A stretch of DNA of 64,000 bases, from contig JAFFJZ010000044.1 of the NCBI GenBank assembly GCA_018340375.1, positions 620,001 to 684,000 of the forward strand, read 5' to 3'. Source of the DNA: Gonatopus flavifemur (Eukaryota; Arthropoda; Insecta; Hymenoptera; Dryinidae). Made by a program: the position numbers and the translations under genes. Positions 21,968 to 33,236 of this stretch are shown here, one piece after another; the stretch's first letter is position 1, and every line of letters starts with the position of its first letter. A model generated the notes under the pieces. The model was not told where the DNA came from. It did not search any database and worked only from the letters and a program-made list of their open reading frames with translations.

Positions 21968-23056
21968 TCAGTGATCGCAACTTGTCGAATTTTATATTAT
22001 TCGTGGCGCGATGAAATAAGGTTATTCATAACTTCGATTTCGGTTTGAATTTCAATTTCGGAGCATGGATACAGTGGTCACAGATCTGAAACGCCGACCT
22101 TACTCACACGAACGTAACAGTATATACATGTGAGGACATGTACGTATCACATGTTCACATGCATGTACCGTTGGGTCTGTATGAGTGAACGTCGGCGTTT
22201 CGGATCTGTGACCTCTGCATGGAGGCAAATTCCTATTATTATTATTATAACTGAGTGAACCGATTGAACTCCATTCCAATCAAAAAGTGTGGTTTCGGGT
22301 TATAATTTCTACTTGAATTAGCAATACGCGAATTGTGGGTAATTATATCTTATAATGTTAAATGAACGGATTCACCCAGCTAACCAAAGCTGATAAATAA
22401 CTGATCAATTATTACCCAATGAGATTGGGTGGGATTGATCAATGATTGTCCATTTTTGTGTCCGCATTGGCGACCAATAATCGATCAATTTCAGTGGACC
22501 ATTGGATTTCCCAATTGCAGGGCAATCTTTGGTCGATGGCATTGGCATAGGTGCTGCCATCAGCTGTGAGATAATGTGACCCATAATTTGGCAATTATTG
22601 GACAATTATTTTGGTTTGAGAATGATCGAAAATTGACCAATAACTCGTTATTGATTGATAAATACTATAAAACTTTGAATCACTTGAAAATACTAATATA
22701 ATAACTTCAGTGTGAAAGAATTTTGTTGGATTTGTTGAACATTTGTTTCTAATTTTTTCATTTCAAAACTGTGATGATGGCACTGTGAAACTGAATCCGT
22801 TCATTTGACATTATAATATATAATTATTCACAGTTTACGTATTGCTAATCCAAGTAGAAATTATAACCCGAAACCACACTTTTTGATTAGAATGGAGTTC
22901 AATCGGTTCACTCGGTTATAATAATGATAGGAATTCGCATCCATGCTCAGAAATTGAAATTCAAACCGAAATCGAAGTTATGAATAACCTGAATTCATTG
23001 CGACAATTTTACTGCGCCACGAAGAATATAAAATTCGACAAGTTGCGATCACTGAA
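21968..23056. mobile_element. Inverted-repeat element with CAGTGATCGCAACTTG ends
   Basis: Left arm 21968-22377 and right arm 22790-23056 are inverted copies (for example 'ggtttcgggttataatttct' near 22290 mirrors 22860-22880). The left arm carries a 146-bp hAT-type MITE that the right arm lacks. Termini CAGTGATCGC resemble hAT ends, but the 8 bp on each side do not match. The right end abuts the LINE fragment. Confidence 0.65.
22072..22217. mobile_element. hAT-type MITE, 146 bp, with 8-bp TSD
   Basis: Ends CAGTGGTCACAGATCTGAAA and inverse (GATCTGTGACCTCTG). Flanks are catggata (22064-22071) and catggagg (22218-22225). The inverted partner arm retains the single uninterrupted site (catggatg read inverted, near 22940), which confirms an 8-bp duplication typical of hAT insertion. 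Confidence 0.8.
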
Positions 23057-23659
23057 CCGCTTAATTTCTGCATATCTACGACAACCCTCATCTTGTATAA
23101 TTTGCTTCATATAACTCAATCTAGGTCTACCTCTTCGAGTTTTACCATTCATTTTTCCTTCCAATATTGTTTTCAATGAGCTATCATGCCTTAATGTATG
23201 TCCTATCAGATTACTTTTTCTTTTCACGACCTGTCTCAAAAGACTTCTTTTTTCATTTTCCTTCTCAAGTACTTCTTCATTTTTTACTTTCTCTATCCAC
23301 TTTACTCTAAGCCTCCTTCTATAACACCACATTTCAAAAGCTTCAAGTCTTCGTTGGTCCGTTTTTCCAATTGTCCAAGTTTCGCAACCGGATAATGCTG
23401 TGCTCCAAACGTAACTCTTCAAGAATTTCTTCCTTACTGCTAAACTAATATTCTTCGAACATAGTAACTGTTTCTTTTGGTGAAAAGCCTGTTTTCCTTG
23501 TGCTATTTTGGCTCTTATATCTCTTTCGCTTTTACCCTTTCCTGTAATTATGCTTCCTAGATATTTAAATTCTTTCACTTGCTGAATTGTCTCTGCATCT
23601 ATTTTGATTTCTTCTTGATGTTTCTTCTGGAAATCTTTCGGTACTTCTCCTCTTCCGTA
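23057..23659 (-). pseudogene. RTE-like non-LTR retrotransposon, reverse transcriptase C-terminal part
   Basis: The minus-strand frame reads from the thumb region to near the C-terminus: IQQVKEFKYLGSIITGKGK, then KFLKSYVWSTALSGCETWTI, then RRRLRVKWIEKV and ILEGKMNGKTRRGRPRLSYM. The KYLGS, YG(S)ETWT-like and GRPR motifs are typical of LINE reverse transcriptases of the RTE/CR1-like type that flood insect annotations. The catalytic core (including the YADD-like box) is missing: the segment upstream (23916-24066) belongs to the fingers and joins directly here once the MITE at 23660-23915 is ignored, so an internal deletion of well over 100 codons preceded the MITE. The 3' end is cut by the inverted-repeat element at 23056. 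Confidence 0.8.
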
Positions 23660-23915
23660 CACGGAGAAAAACTGTCTATTATAAATTACTAGACTCGCTA
23701 GTATATTGGAGATATACTTGCATTTTGAAGTTATATACCAAACATTCTCTTCAAAATTACCAGACATTCTGTGAGTTAATGGTAGAATAATAACATTTTA
23801 TAATAGAAAGTCTGGTACTTTTGAAGAAAACGTTTGGTATATAACCTTAAAATGCAAGTATATCCTCAATATACTACCGAGTCTAGTAATTTATAATAGA
23901 TAATTTTTCTCAGTG
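23660..23915. mobile_element. MITE (CACGGAGAAAAACTG ends) inside the LINE
   Basis: Left end CACGGAGAAAAACTGTC, right end TAATTTTTCTCAGTG, TA on both sides (23658-23659, 23916-23917). The arms mirror each other over about 110 bp (tataccaaacattctcttc and gaagaaaacgtttggtata). It interrupts the LINE coding sequence between the codons for ...VRDLY and GRGEVP..., and removing it restores a continuous frame. Confidence 0.9.
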
Positions 23916-24069
23916 TACAAATCTCTGACCAATTCAAACAGTGCATCACGAGTTCTCTGACTGGAGGCTTTGATAAGTTCCGCACTTATCCCATCTATTC
24001 CTGGCGCTTTATTATTGGGTGTGGGAATAAGTTTCCGCCCTCTTGGAAAAATTGTGGCTGCTGATACTA
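23916..24069 (-). pseudogene. RTE-like LINE, reverse transcriptase N-terminal fragment
   Basis: Contains PTPNNKAPGIDGISAELIKA, the conserved finger motif of LINE reverse transcriptases, followed by DALFELVRDLY. It continues, after the MITE, into the fragment at 23057-23659. Its upstream side is cut by the mariner element at about 24070. Confidence 0.8.
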
Positions 24070-25326
24070 TTTTTGAGTTCACTCAAGTGCTATACTTGTG
24101 ATTTGGAAGTGTATATGTAAGGTGTCGATTGCGGTAGTTGACATTTGTTACAAGCGGAAACATGATTTTTTGTCTGGTGTCAAAAATGACAACGTTCGTC
24201 CCGACAAAACAGCATTTGCGAGAAGTTATGCTTCATTATTTCATTTCGAAGGAAAGTGCCGCTGAAACGTATCGTGTACTGTGCAATATTCACGGTGATC
24301 ACGTTCCGTCTGATACAACTTTGTAAAGAGTGGTTTCGACGATTCCAGAATGGCGATTTTTGACGTGAGTGATGAAGAACGCGGAGGGGCACCGAAAAAA
24401 TTCGAAGATGTTGAACTGGAACAATTATTGAATGAAGATGCACGTCGAACCCTAGATGAGTTGTCTGAAGAGTTGAGTGTTGACAGGTCGACCGTCGGTA
24501 AACGCTTGCACAAGATGGGAATGGTCCAAAAAGCAGGTAATTGGGTGCCGCATCAACTGAAGGAGAGAGATATCGAGGGATGTTTGGTAACGTGCGAGAT
24601 GCTTCTTGAACGGCAGAAAAGAAAGAGTTTTCTGTATCGTATTGTCACTGGCGATGAAGAATGGATCTATTACGATAATCCTAAGCGTCTAAAAAGTTGG
24701 GGCCTGCCAGGTGTACCAGGTCCATCGACACCGAAAACAAATATCCACGCTTCAAAGATTATGTTGTGCATCTGGTGGGATCAGAGAGGTGTCATTCATT
24801 ATGAACTTCTTAAACCGTCAGAAACAATCACTGGCGATCGTTACAGACTACAGCTAATACGTTTGAATCGAGCTCTAGAAGAAAAACGACCGGAATGGGA
24901 CGGTAGACATGATAAACTCATCTTGCTACATGATAATGCTAGGCCACATGTTGCTCAACCTGTTGGAAAATATTTGGAAGGAGTGAATTGAGAAATCTTG
25001 CCCCACCCGCCGTATTCCCCAGACATTGCGCCTCCGGATTATCATCTATTTCGATCTATGCAATCAGCCCTTACTGGAGAGCGGTTTACTTCTTAAGAAA
25101 GTGTCGAAAAATGGCTCAATGAATGGATCGAGTCAGAAGAACCTGCTTTTTTTCTCCGTGGAATCCGTATGCTGCCTGAAAGATGGGCAAAAGTGGTCGC
25201 TTCCAATGGTGCATACTTTGAATAACATTATGTAATAACACCAGTTTACAAAATAAAAAAAATTGTTTGTACATTTGATGACACTATTTTTTTCTGATGT
25301 ATTTTGGCTCCCTGAACTCAAAAATC
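24070..25326 (+). mobile_element. Defective mariner element inserted in the LINE
   Basis: Short inverted ends around TTTTTGAGTTCA (24070-24081, and the inverse finishing about 25326) enclose a decayed mariner transposase. TA precedes the left end, and TA follows the right end after a few bases. Its insertion into the LINE fragment shows it is younger than the LINE. Confidence 0.6.
24186..25225 (+). pseudogene. mariner transposase, DD34D type, frameshifted with stops
   Basis: Conserved parts in order: an N-terminal helix-turn-helix region (24186-24326), a linker plus second HTH (EVELEQLL...STVGKRLHKMG), the WVPHQL box, TGDEEWIYYDN with the first catalytic Asp, WWDQRGV, LLHDNARPH with the second Asp, then PHPPYSPDIAPPDYHLF with the third. 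The second and third Asp are 34 residues apart when the stop at 24989-24991 is read through, which defines mariner. Lesions are an extra T near 24323 that shifts frame after 'SDTT', a TGA at 24989-24991, and a further stop (TAA) near 25094-25096. It could not make active transposase as it stands. Confidence 0.85.
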
Positions 25327-25616
25327 ACAGTAAAAACTTTTTATGAATAAATTTTCAAGATATGAATTTTTGAAGTTGAAAAAAATTTTCTTCTATCGAA
25401 GTTTCACTATTAAAGGTATATCTTAAGTCACAAGCGATCAATCTAATCGTGACAGGTGTCAAAATGGACATAATCGAACTGCCAATGAATACCAACGTCA
25501 CTATTGTTGATTACTCAAGTAGTTTGAGTCCAATGAATCGAAATATTTGGGAAAAATACTGTTTTTCGACAGAAATGGAGGTAAAGAAGTTACATTTTTG
25601 CCAAGGAAGAGTAGAA
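25327..25616. other. Unassigned spacer between mariner and the nested-TE block
   Basis: AT-rich; an 80-codon frame (25449-25691) runs through it into the inverted end at 25617 and is not recognised. Confidence 0.3.
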
Positions 25617-25835
25617 AACGTGGAAATATACTCCGTATCAAATTTTTTACGTGAAGTGCGCTCTTTTACGAATAGAATGATGTATTTGTGAGAGGAAATC
25701 TATGAAAAATTACAGAAGTTACGATCATTTATGTACAAGTGCCAAAATCCAACGTTTTTTTAATTCTCAAAGTTTCACCTTATTCATAGCCTATACTTGA
25801 GTGTGATTGATTTGATTCATTTTTATTGTAATACG
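25617..25835 (-). repeat. Left inverted end of the oldest element; preserves an empty hAT site
   Basis: Reverse complement reads ...gatcGTAACTTCtgtaat..., a single copy of the octamer that is duplicated around the hAT element at 36972-40950 in the other inverted end. This is direct evidence for the pre-insertion sequence. Confidence 0.75.
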
Positions 25836-27142
25836 TGATACAAGATGGGTGTATTACAAACACGGTCGTATATACTGGCCTGGAAACTCTTGTAATTTTC
25901 GATGGTGGGGCCAAAGAGAATCAGATAGAGTGGAAACGGTCATAGGAGAACAATACAACTTTCCGTGGCGAGTTTCAGCGCCTCCTCGCATCCCAGTGGC
26001 CAAGTATTTTGAAGAGATACACATGATGAATAGGAGTACTTCGCCACTGAGACTGCAGATGGCCTCCTTAGTCGAATACACAGCGCTCCCACTCTATCTG
26101 ATCCTCTTTGAAGGGGGTGACTTGCTTATACTGTCTATACGCAGTGATGCCAGCATTTGGTCGACCGAGTCGATTTACCCTCTCCATCTGACCATTTCTC
26201 GTCCCCACCATTCCAGCCGGGAATACGCACACATTGAAACCCGTATTCATGTGATTCGGAACCGGTCGGTTCACTTCGAGTCAGCTCGGACAATCGAGAG
26301 AGAACCAACTATCCGTCGGTCTTTGTCTTCTCAATATGTTTTACGATCGGCTAACTCCGTGCAAGATCGGAAAAAATTTAAAGCCCACGCGGTCGACTTA
26401 CCGAAGAGTTTCACCGCTTTTTCTTTTCCAAGCGACAATTTTATTGTAATCAGTATCGAATTGACTTACCCGGCACCCCGGGCAATTCTCGGCCGGGGCC
26501 CTTCGATATTTTTTTCGTTTTTTTTTCAAATAAAGAGCCAGTTCAATACTGATTATTGAATTATCACGATGAAATATAAATTTGATGCATAGCATCATTT
26601 AATTGAATTAAAATCGAATATGAGTGAATAATTTTTCAATTATTATTTATTTTTCATAAATTTTATAAGATTATCGGTTATTCTTATGACTGATTATGAA
26701 GCTTTCAAGAACTCCTATATGTATTGTATAAAAATTTTCTAATAGTTGCGTATTTCTAATCATTATTTTAAATCTTGATGATTTTTCAATGAATTTCATT
26801 AGAATTGTCAATCAATCGATGGTTGAAAAATTCTAAGATAGTTTGGGGATCTATGATAAATGTGCTGCGGTGAATTCCATAATTTTCCCTGATAAATTAA
26901 TTTCCAGAGATCACTATGATATTCCAGTAAAGAGGATAATCAAATCAACATCGATTATCAGATGTTGATCAACATCAAAATAATAAGACTGAATATTCAA
27001 TTGATTGAGTGCAAATTATTTTCAATGGACTGGATAATTAGATTTGAGCATTCAAATAGATATTTCATCATTCACGCATTATCAGTCTCTTTCCTTCGCT
27101 GCATTACTTCATAGACGTAATATGTGGATCGAAATATTACAA

Positions 27143-27212
27143 GACCCCATAGCCTAGCGGCAAAAGACATGTTTCTTGCGGAAGAACGGTCGGGTTCGAT
27201 TCTGTGTGGAGA
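27143..27212 (+). other. tRNA-like segment (left arm copy)
   Basis: Contains catagcctagcggca (A-box match TAGCCTAGCGGC) and, 37 bases later, GGGTTCGATTC (B-box match), at tRNA-like spacing over 70 nt. The outer stem is poor (gacccca against tgtggag), so it is probably a tRNA relic or SINE head rather than a working gene. Confidence 0.45.
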
Positions 27213-27397
27213 CATTTCATTTTTTTTTGTCATCTCTCTGGTGAATAATTAAATTTCACATCCGATTATTATTTTTTATGTCATTACATCGTCATGTTAT
27301 CAATAATCCTGATCTTTCGGAATGCACTTGCGGATTCGACCAAGTACAGGTCCGAGTCGATTGGAAATTTCCCAAATATTCGTGTCCATGAGATATA

Positions 27398-27659
27398 CAC
27401 AGTAAAAAATTTTTCGTCAAATTCAACACACAAGCGAATGTTAACCATTTTTCTTCACACTCAACGTGTGTTGATTCCAGAGTGACACTCACAAAGTGTT
27501 AATTTGAACTCGAATAACATTTGAATGTGTTGAAAACGAATCGATCGAACAGCATTTGATCAGTGGGTTAAATGAACACACAAAAGTGTTAAATATTCAA
27601 CACTTGAATTTTGACATGTACTTCTTTTTTACACAATGACGGAATTTCTTTTCACTGTG
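27398..27659. mobile_element. MITE (CACAGTAAAAAATTTTTCG) in left palindrome arm
   Basis: Ends CACAGTAAAAAATTTTTCG and AATTTCTTTTCACTGTG, with TA on each side (27396-27397, 27660-27661). The interior is rich in aacac/gtgtt words. The mirrored copy is at 28996-29267. Confidence 0.85.
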
Positions 27660-27661
27660 TA

Positions 27662-28240
27662 GACCGATCGATGCAGAATCTTCTGAAATGAGAAATGAAT
27701 AGCACTTCAGAGAAACGTTTTTGAAGAAGTGTACTTGCAAATTCCATCAATTCCTGTGACGATCTGATGACAAAATTTCAAAAATTTGTATCCATCGAAT
27801 AAAGACCGATCGATTCGAAATCTAATGAAATGAAAAATCAAATCACTTCGGAGGAACGCTTTTGAAAAAGTATACTTGCAAATTCCATCAAACCCTTTGA
27901 CGAATTGATAAAAAAATTTCGAAACTTTGTCTCCGTGGAATATAGACTGATCGATTCGAAATCTTCTGAAAAGAAAAACAATGAATACCACTTCGAAGGA
28001 ACGTTTTTAAAAGAGTGTACTTGCAAATTCCATCAATTCCTGTGACAAATTGATGGAAAAAATTTCAGAAACTTGTGTCCATCGAATAAAGACCGATCGA
28101 TTTGCAATCTACTGAAATGAAAAATGAAATCACTTCGGAGGAATGTTTTCAAAAAAGTATACTTGCAAATTCCATCAAACCCTTTGACGAATTGATAAAA
28201 AAATTTCGAAACTTTGTCTCCGTGGAATATAGACCGATCG
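27662..28240. repeat. Tandem repeat, 141-147-bp unit, four copies
   Basis: The landmark gac(c/t)gatcgat recurs at about 27662, 27803, 27944, 28091 and 28232. The right palindrome arm keeps a single unit (about 28838-28990), so the array expanded in one arm only or contracted in the other. Confidence 0.85.
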
Positions 28241-28995
28241 ATCCTGGATCTTCCCACGGAGAGCAATGGATTCTAAGGAGTATGACAAATATCATGAAGG
28301 CTGGAATATTTCATAATATATTTTCGAGCATGAGGACAAGTATCTAGATTATAAGTGTTACAAGTACAAGTATCCATTTATGATGAAGGTGTTTGTTTTG
28401 GGGTAGATGGTACCGTCAACCAGTAATATATCAATATGATAACAGCAAGGAAAAAGAGTTAGTTCTCATTATAATATAAGATTATTACAATTACTATCTT
28501 CAGTTGCTTGAATTGAGAAAAGAATAATATGAAATCGGAAAAAAAGATATTCCTCAGGACATGAACCCGCCAAGATACCACACAAAGAATCCTTTTTCAA
28601 GAGCGAGAATAGAACTCTTCAAGAATTCTTTTCGAACTAGTGAATTCATATAGAGCTCTGGAGTTGACAGTAACATCTACCCCAAAACAAACACCTTCAT
28701 CATAAATGGATACTTGTACTTATAACACTTATAATCTAGATACTTGTCCTCATACTCGAGAATATATTATGAAATATTCCAGCCTTCATGATATTTGTCA
28801 TACTCCTTAGAATCCATTGCTCTGCGTGAGGGGATTCAGAATCGATCGGTCTATATTCCACGGAGACAAAGTTTCGAAATTTTGTCATCAATTCGTCACA
28901 GGAATTGATGGAATTTGCAAGTACACTTCTTCAAAAACGTTCCTCTGAAGTGCTATTCATTTCTCATTTCAGAAGATTCTGCATCGATCGGTCTA

Positions 28996-29267
28996 CACAG
29001 TAAAAAGAAATTCCGTCATTGTGTAAAAAAAAAGTACGTGTCAAAATTCAAGTGTTGAATATTTAATTACCATTAACACTTTTGTGTGTTCATTTAACAC
29101 ACTGATCAAATGCTGTTCGATCGATTCGTTTTCAACACATTAAAATGTTATTCGAGTTCAAATTAACACTTTGTGAGTGTCACTCTGGAATCAACACACG
29201 TTGAGTGTGAAGAAAAATGGTTAACATTCGCTTGTGTGTTGAATTTGACGAAAAATTTTTTACTGTG
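28996..29267. mobile_element. MITE in right palindrome arm (mirror copy)
   Basis: Inverted counterpart of 27398-27659, with TA at 28994-28995 and 29268-29269. It differs by small indels, which could be used to date the duplication. Confidence 0.85.
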
Positions 29268-29451
29268 TATATCTCATGGACACGAATATTTGGGAAATTT
29301 CCAATCGACTCGGACCTGTACTTGGTCGAATCCGCAAGTGCATTCCGAAAGATCAGGATTATTGATAACATGACGATGTAATGACATAAAAAATAATAAT
29401 CGGATGTGAAATTTAATTATTCACCAGAGAGATGACAAAAAAAAATGAAAT

Positions 29452-29522
29452 GTCTCCACACAGAATCGAACCCGACCGTTCTTCCGCAAGAAACATGTCT
29501 TTTGCCGCTAGGCTATGGGGTC
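29452..29522 (-). other. tRNA-like segment (right arm copy)
   Basis: Exact mirror of 27143-27212 with A- and B-box-like motifs on the minus strand. Confidence 0.45.
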
Positions 29523-30701
29523 TTGTAATATTTCGATCCACATATTACGTCTATGAAGTAATGCAGCGAAGGAAAGAGACTGATAATGCGTGAATGATGA
29601 AATATCTATTTGAATGCTCAAATCTAATTATCCAGTCCATTGAAAATAATTTGCACTCAATCAATTGAATATTCAGTCTTATTGTTTTGATGTTGATCAA
29701 CATCTGATAATCGATGTTGATTTGATTATCCTCTTTACTGGAATATCATAGTGATCTCTGGAAATTAATTTATCAGGGAAAATTATGGAATTCACCGCAG
29801 GACATTTATCATAGATCCCCAAACTATCTTAGAATTTTTCAACCATCGATTGATTGACAATTCTAATGGAATTCATTGGAAAATCATCAAGATTTAAAAT
29901 AATGATTAGAAATACGCAACTATTAGAAAATTTTTATACAATACATATAGGAGTTCTTGAAAGCTTCATAATCAGTCATAAGAATAACCAATAATCTTAT
30001 AAAATTTATGAAAAATAAATAATAATTGAAAAATTATTTACTCATATTCGATTTTAATTCAATTAAATGATGCTATGCAACAAATTTATATTTCATCGTG
30101 ATAATTTAATAATCAGTATTGAACTGGCTCTTGATTTGAAAAAAAAAACGAAAAAAATATCGAAGGGCCCCGGCCGAGAATTGTCCGGGGTGCCGGGTAA
30201 GTCAATTCGATACTGATTACAATAAAATTGTCGCTTGGAAAAGAAAAAGCGGTGAAACTCTTCGGCAAGTCGACCGCGTGGGCTTTAAATTTTTTCCGAT
30301 CTTGCACGGAGTTAGCCGATCGTAAAACATATTGAGAAGACAAAGACCGACGGATAGTTGGTTCTCTCTCGATTGTCCGAGCTGACTCGAAGTGAACCGA
30401 CCGGTTCCGAATCACATGGATACGGGTTTCAATGTGTGCGTACTCCCGGCTGGAATGGTGGGGACGAGAAATGGTCAGATGGAGAGGGTAAATCGACTCG
30501 GTCGACCAAATGCTGGCATCACTGTCTATACGGCCGCGATTAGAAATAATTCCAGCTCATCGCTTGTCTTCTGTTTTTTTGGCGTCCTTTGTTTTTCTGA
30601 CATTCCACATACGTCTGTTATCAGGTTTTATGAAATTAGTTGATTCGATATTCTGCCTTTTGATTATATCAGAGCCCTTTTTTCGATTGATTCGACATAC
30701 A

Positions 30702-30945
30702 ATGAATAAAAGGAAACGAAGTTTTGAGTGCACAAACCATCCAGATAATTTTTGCTATATGTGTGGTGATTATGCGGTGAAGGAGAATCAACAGCAATTC
30801 ACCAACTCTCTTCAAGAGCATTATCTTCAATACTTCCAAATAACACCTGATAATCTCGATGAAGGATGGACACCAAGTATCGTATGCCTCTCATGTCATA
30901 TAAATCTTGTAGGATGGGCTTCCGGTTCAACAGAGTATGTATTGC
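30702..30945 (+). pseudogene. Unknown Cys-rich protein, N-terminal exon of the oldest element
   Basis: Starting at ATG 30702 the frame gives about 81 residues: MNKRKRSFECTNHPDNFCYM, then CGDYAVKENQQQF..., then GWTPSIVCLSCHINLVGWASG. Two Cys/His clusters (C-x-N-H-...-C-x2-C and C-x2-C-H) suggest a zinc-binding head. The upstream frame is open back to 30510 but falls in non-conserved sequence, so 30702 is preferred. The conserved reading ends at 30945, where a MITE begins. It resumes 4.4 kb later at 35400. The protein resembles highly multiplied 'uncharacterized' proteins I recall from arthropod genomes. I do not know its function; its placement between inverted ends suggests it is transposon-borne. 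Confidence 0.5.
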
Positions 30946-31247
30946 ACGTAGAGAAAAAATTTGCTGACTCAGCAAATCGAGGTATTATATATAGAATAGC
31001 AAAATTTTTTGCTGACCTAGCTAAAAATTTGCTATAACAGCAATCGTGTTAGCTACGACAGCAATTTTCTTAGCTGTGGCAGCAAAAAATGTTTGCTCCG
31101 CCAGCAAATTTTCAGTATTATATACAAAATAGCAAAAAAATTTTGCTGGGATAGCAAACATTTTTTGCCACAGCTAAAAATTTGCTGCTCTGGCAAAAGG
31201 AACCCAGCAAAAGTAGATTTCGCTGTCACAGCGAATTCCTTTTTCTC
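30946..31247. mobile_element. MITE with GCTG-rich core (copy 1)
   Basis: Ends CACGTAGAGAAAAAATTTGC and inverse of CACATGGAGAAAAAGGAATT. The core is made of cagcaaat/tttgctg words. A second copy in opposite orientation is at 58931-59300; both contain ggtattatatata and acccagcaaaagtagattt. No clear TSD. Confidence 0.8.
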
Positions 31248-31416
31248 CATGTGGGTGATCAGTAAATGTCAAATCCATACACAGTTCAAAATTTTGTGTT
31301 AATAACGGTTCACTCAAAATTTGTGTTCGAAATCAACACAAAAGAGTATCAAACTGTCAAGTTTTTAATGTAAACTTAACACTCTTGTGTTGATTTCTCA
31401 AATGCTTCCCCTGTGG

Positions 31417-32300
31417 GTGATTCTTTCACAAACCGAACACCATTCTGACCAACACATTTTTTATTTGGCTGAAACTTTTTTTACGGGTTCTACATAAAAA
31501 AAAAAAGAAGATACGTGTTCGAGGAATTTTTTTTTTTTTCTTTGAGATATAGAGGGTTGAAATTCCTATGTATAGGAATAAGATCCACATTATACATTAA
31601 TGAATAAAAGTGATGTTGAAAAAAAAAACAACAAATGAATTTTTTCATCTACGAACATGTTATTATTTTGTTCAATTATTAATAGTCCCGTCTGATAATA
31701 ATAATAATTCATATTAATAGTTGAATAATCATGACTGTTATTGAGAAAAACGATGTGGGGTGAAAAAAAAGAGGCGTGCAGACGTACCCACTCGCCGAAA
31801 CAACGTGCCGCGCTAGATAAATTAATATATCTCTGACAGTAATAATGATTTCTCCATTGATTAAAAATACCTTTTTAATAGAAAATTGAACGTAGAATAC
31901 GATGGTTGTATTTAAAAAAATTCAAATCCTGGTAACCATCGAGAAAAATTGAGTTAAACATTTCAATTGTTTATAACAATATGCAATTTTTCATAAATTT
32001 TCTTGGAAATATTTTTTTCTTAAAATTCACTTCTTTACCTCCAAAATGAAAAAAAAGCCTCCTCTAGCTCCAAAAGTACCGGAGTTGTGAATTTTTGAAA
32101 ATTAGTCTCCATGGCAAAAATCACGAAAATCTGAAACTTTCAACCCTCTATATCTCAAGAGAAAAAAAAAAAAATTCCTCGGACACATGTCTTCTTTTTT
32201 TTTATGAAGAACCCGTAAAAAAAGTCTCAGCCAAATCAAAAATGTGTCGGTCAGATTTTGTCCGAATCCGTTCGGTTTGTAAAAGAATTACCCCTGTACA
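31417..32300. mobile_element. TIR element, about 0.88 kb, with 150-bp ends
   Basis: Left end region (tgattctttcacaaaccgaac ... tttacgggttct ... gagatatagagggttga) is repeated inverted at 32140-32300. The interior (31570-32140) is AT-rich with no coding frame. Confidence 0.7.
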
Positions 32301-32642
32301 AGAAAGAACTCTCAATTGTCATGAATCGGATATTTGCATCGTGAGATCACAATTGAATAGATGAATCACGATATTTGGTTAGGTTCAGAAAACTTCATGA
32401 CCATAAACAGATGAAATCGTGAGAATTGTAATTTTACATTGGAAATGAATATGACTTTGATCACGATTGATCAAATGTTTTTCTAATACGCATTTAATCA
32501 AAATTACCATTGGAAATGAATTTTTCTAATCGGTTTACCCAGATTTTTTTTACAAGGTTGTGTCAATATTCAACACAAATTTTGAATGGACCATTTGGGA
32601 CTTGCGAGTTTGTTAAAAATACACAAAATTTTCTACCTTGTA
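32301..32642. other. Unassigned sequence between two elements, with gatcacgattgatca palindromes
   Basis: Holds inverted words such as catcgtgagatcacaattg and attggaaatgaat in two copies. Possibly another MITE remnant. No gene seen. Confidence 0.3.
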
Positions 32643-33236
32643 CACTACCGGTCAAAAGTATTCGAGCAGCTCTCGAGAAAACACGAAATTTTCAAAGTTT
32701 CATATCTCAGCCGGAAATTATCGTACATTCAAAAATAAAAAACCGTTTCAAAGGGTGAAGTGTGCTCTTTCAAGAAATCTTAGTCTCACTAACCTGACTG
32801 AAGTTCGTTATTAACCGCGTTCGGTTGAACTTACAACTTTTTTCGATTTTTTTTCCGACTCTTCAAACCTTTGCATGTTTTTGGGTGATTTTTTCCTGGG
32901 AAAATGAGATCATACATTCAATAGAGCATGGATTCAGCTTCAAATTGATCTCTCATTTTTCTCCCTCGGATCATTCCTTCCAGAGTTATGTCCTTTTTTG
33001 TGAAAAAAGTGGATTTTCAGACAAAGTGCTGTAACTCTGAAAGTATCGTTCCAGTCAAAAACTGTTAAGGGGAAAAAAGTTTCGTTCCAACGTTCTCCAC
33101 ATGCATAACAATTTTGGGAATCATTGAGGCATATTTAATTTTCGCCACTTTTCTCATCGTGGGTGGAATATCTTGCAGTCTCGAGATCATCAATCAATTC
33201 AAATATTCAACAAAGAATAATCGTTAGATGAGTCTA

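Larger units (their letters stand above)
26142..30524. mobile_element. Giant palindromic hAT-like element, 4.38 kb, 8-bp TSD
   Basis: Ends CAGTGATGCCAGCATTTGG (left) and exact inverse (right), flanked by perfect TCTATACG duplications (26134-26141 and 30525-30532). The left arm is about 2.27 kb, the right about 1.85 kb and the spacer about 265 bp (28410-28675). The arm difference is explained by about three extra copies of a 141-147-bp tandem repeat in the left arm. Each arm carries the same MITE and the same tRNA-like segment, so both were present before the inverted duplication. CAGNG ends and an 8-bp TSD indicate hAT-type mobilisation. There is no transposase; frames such as 25849-26559 and 30113-30415 are mirror-image non-coding reads. 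Confidence 0.85.

Noticed and set aside
25849..26559. 236-codon ORF with a mirrored copy at 30113-30415
   Set aside because: Most of it is the arm of the giant palindrome and the mirrored copy lies on the opposite strand at the other end. Composition is ordinary and no domain is seen.
27143..27212. Functional tRNA gene
   Set aside because: A- and B-box-like motifs are present but the acceptor and T stems pair poorly and no anticodon arm is convincing; kept only as tRNA-like.
27292..27492. Paired 62-66-codon ORFs repeated exactly at 29173-29373
   Set aside because: They lie in mirror-image MITE copies in the two palindrome arms; the identity is due to the inverted duplication, not selection on protein.
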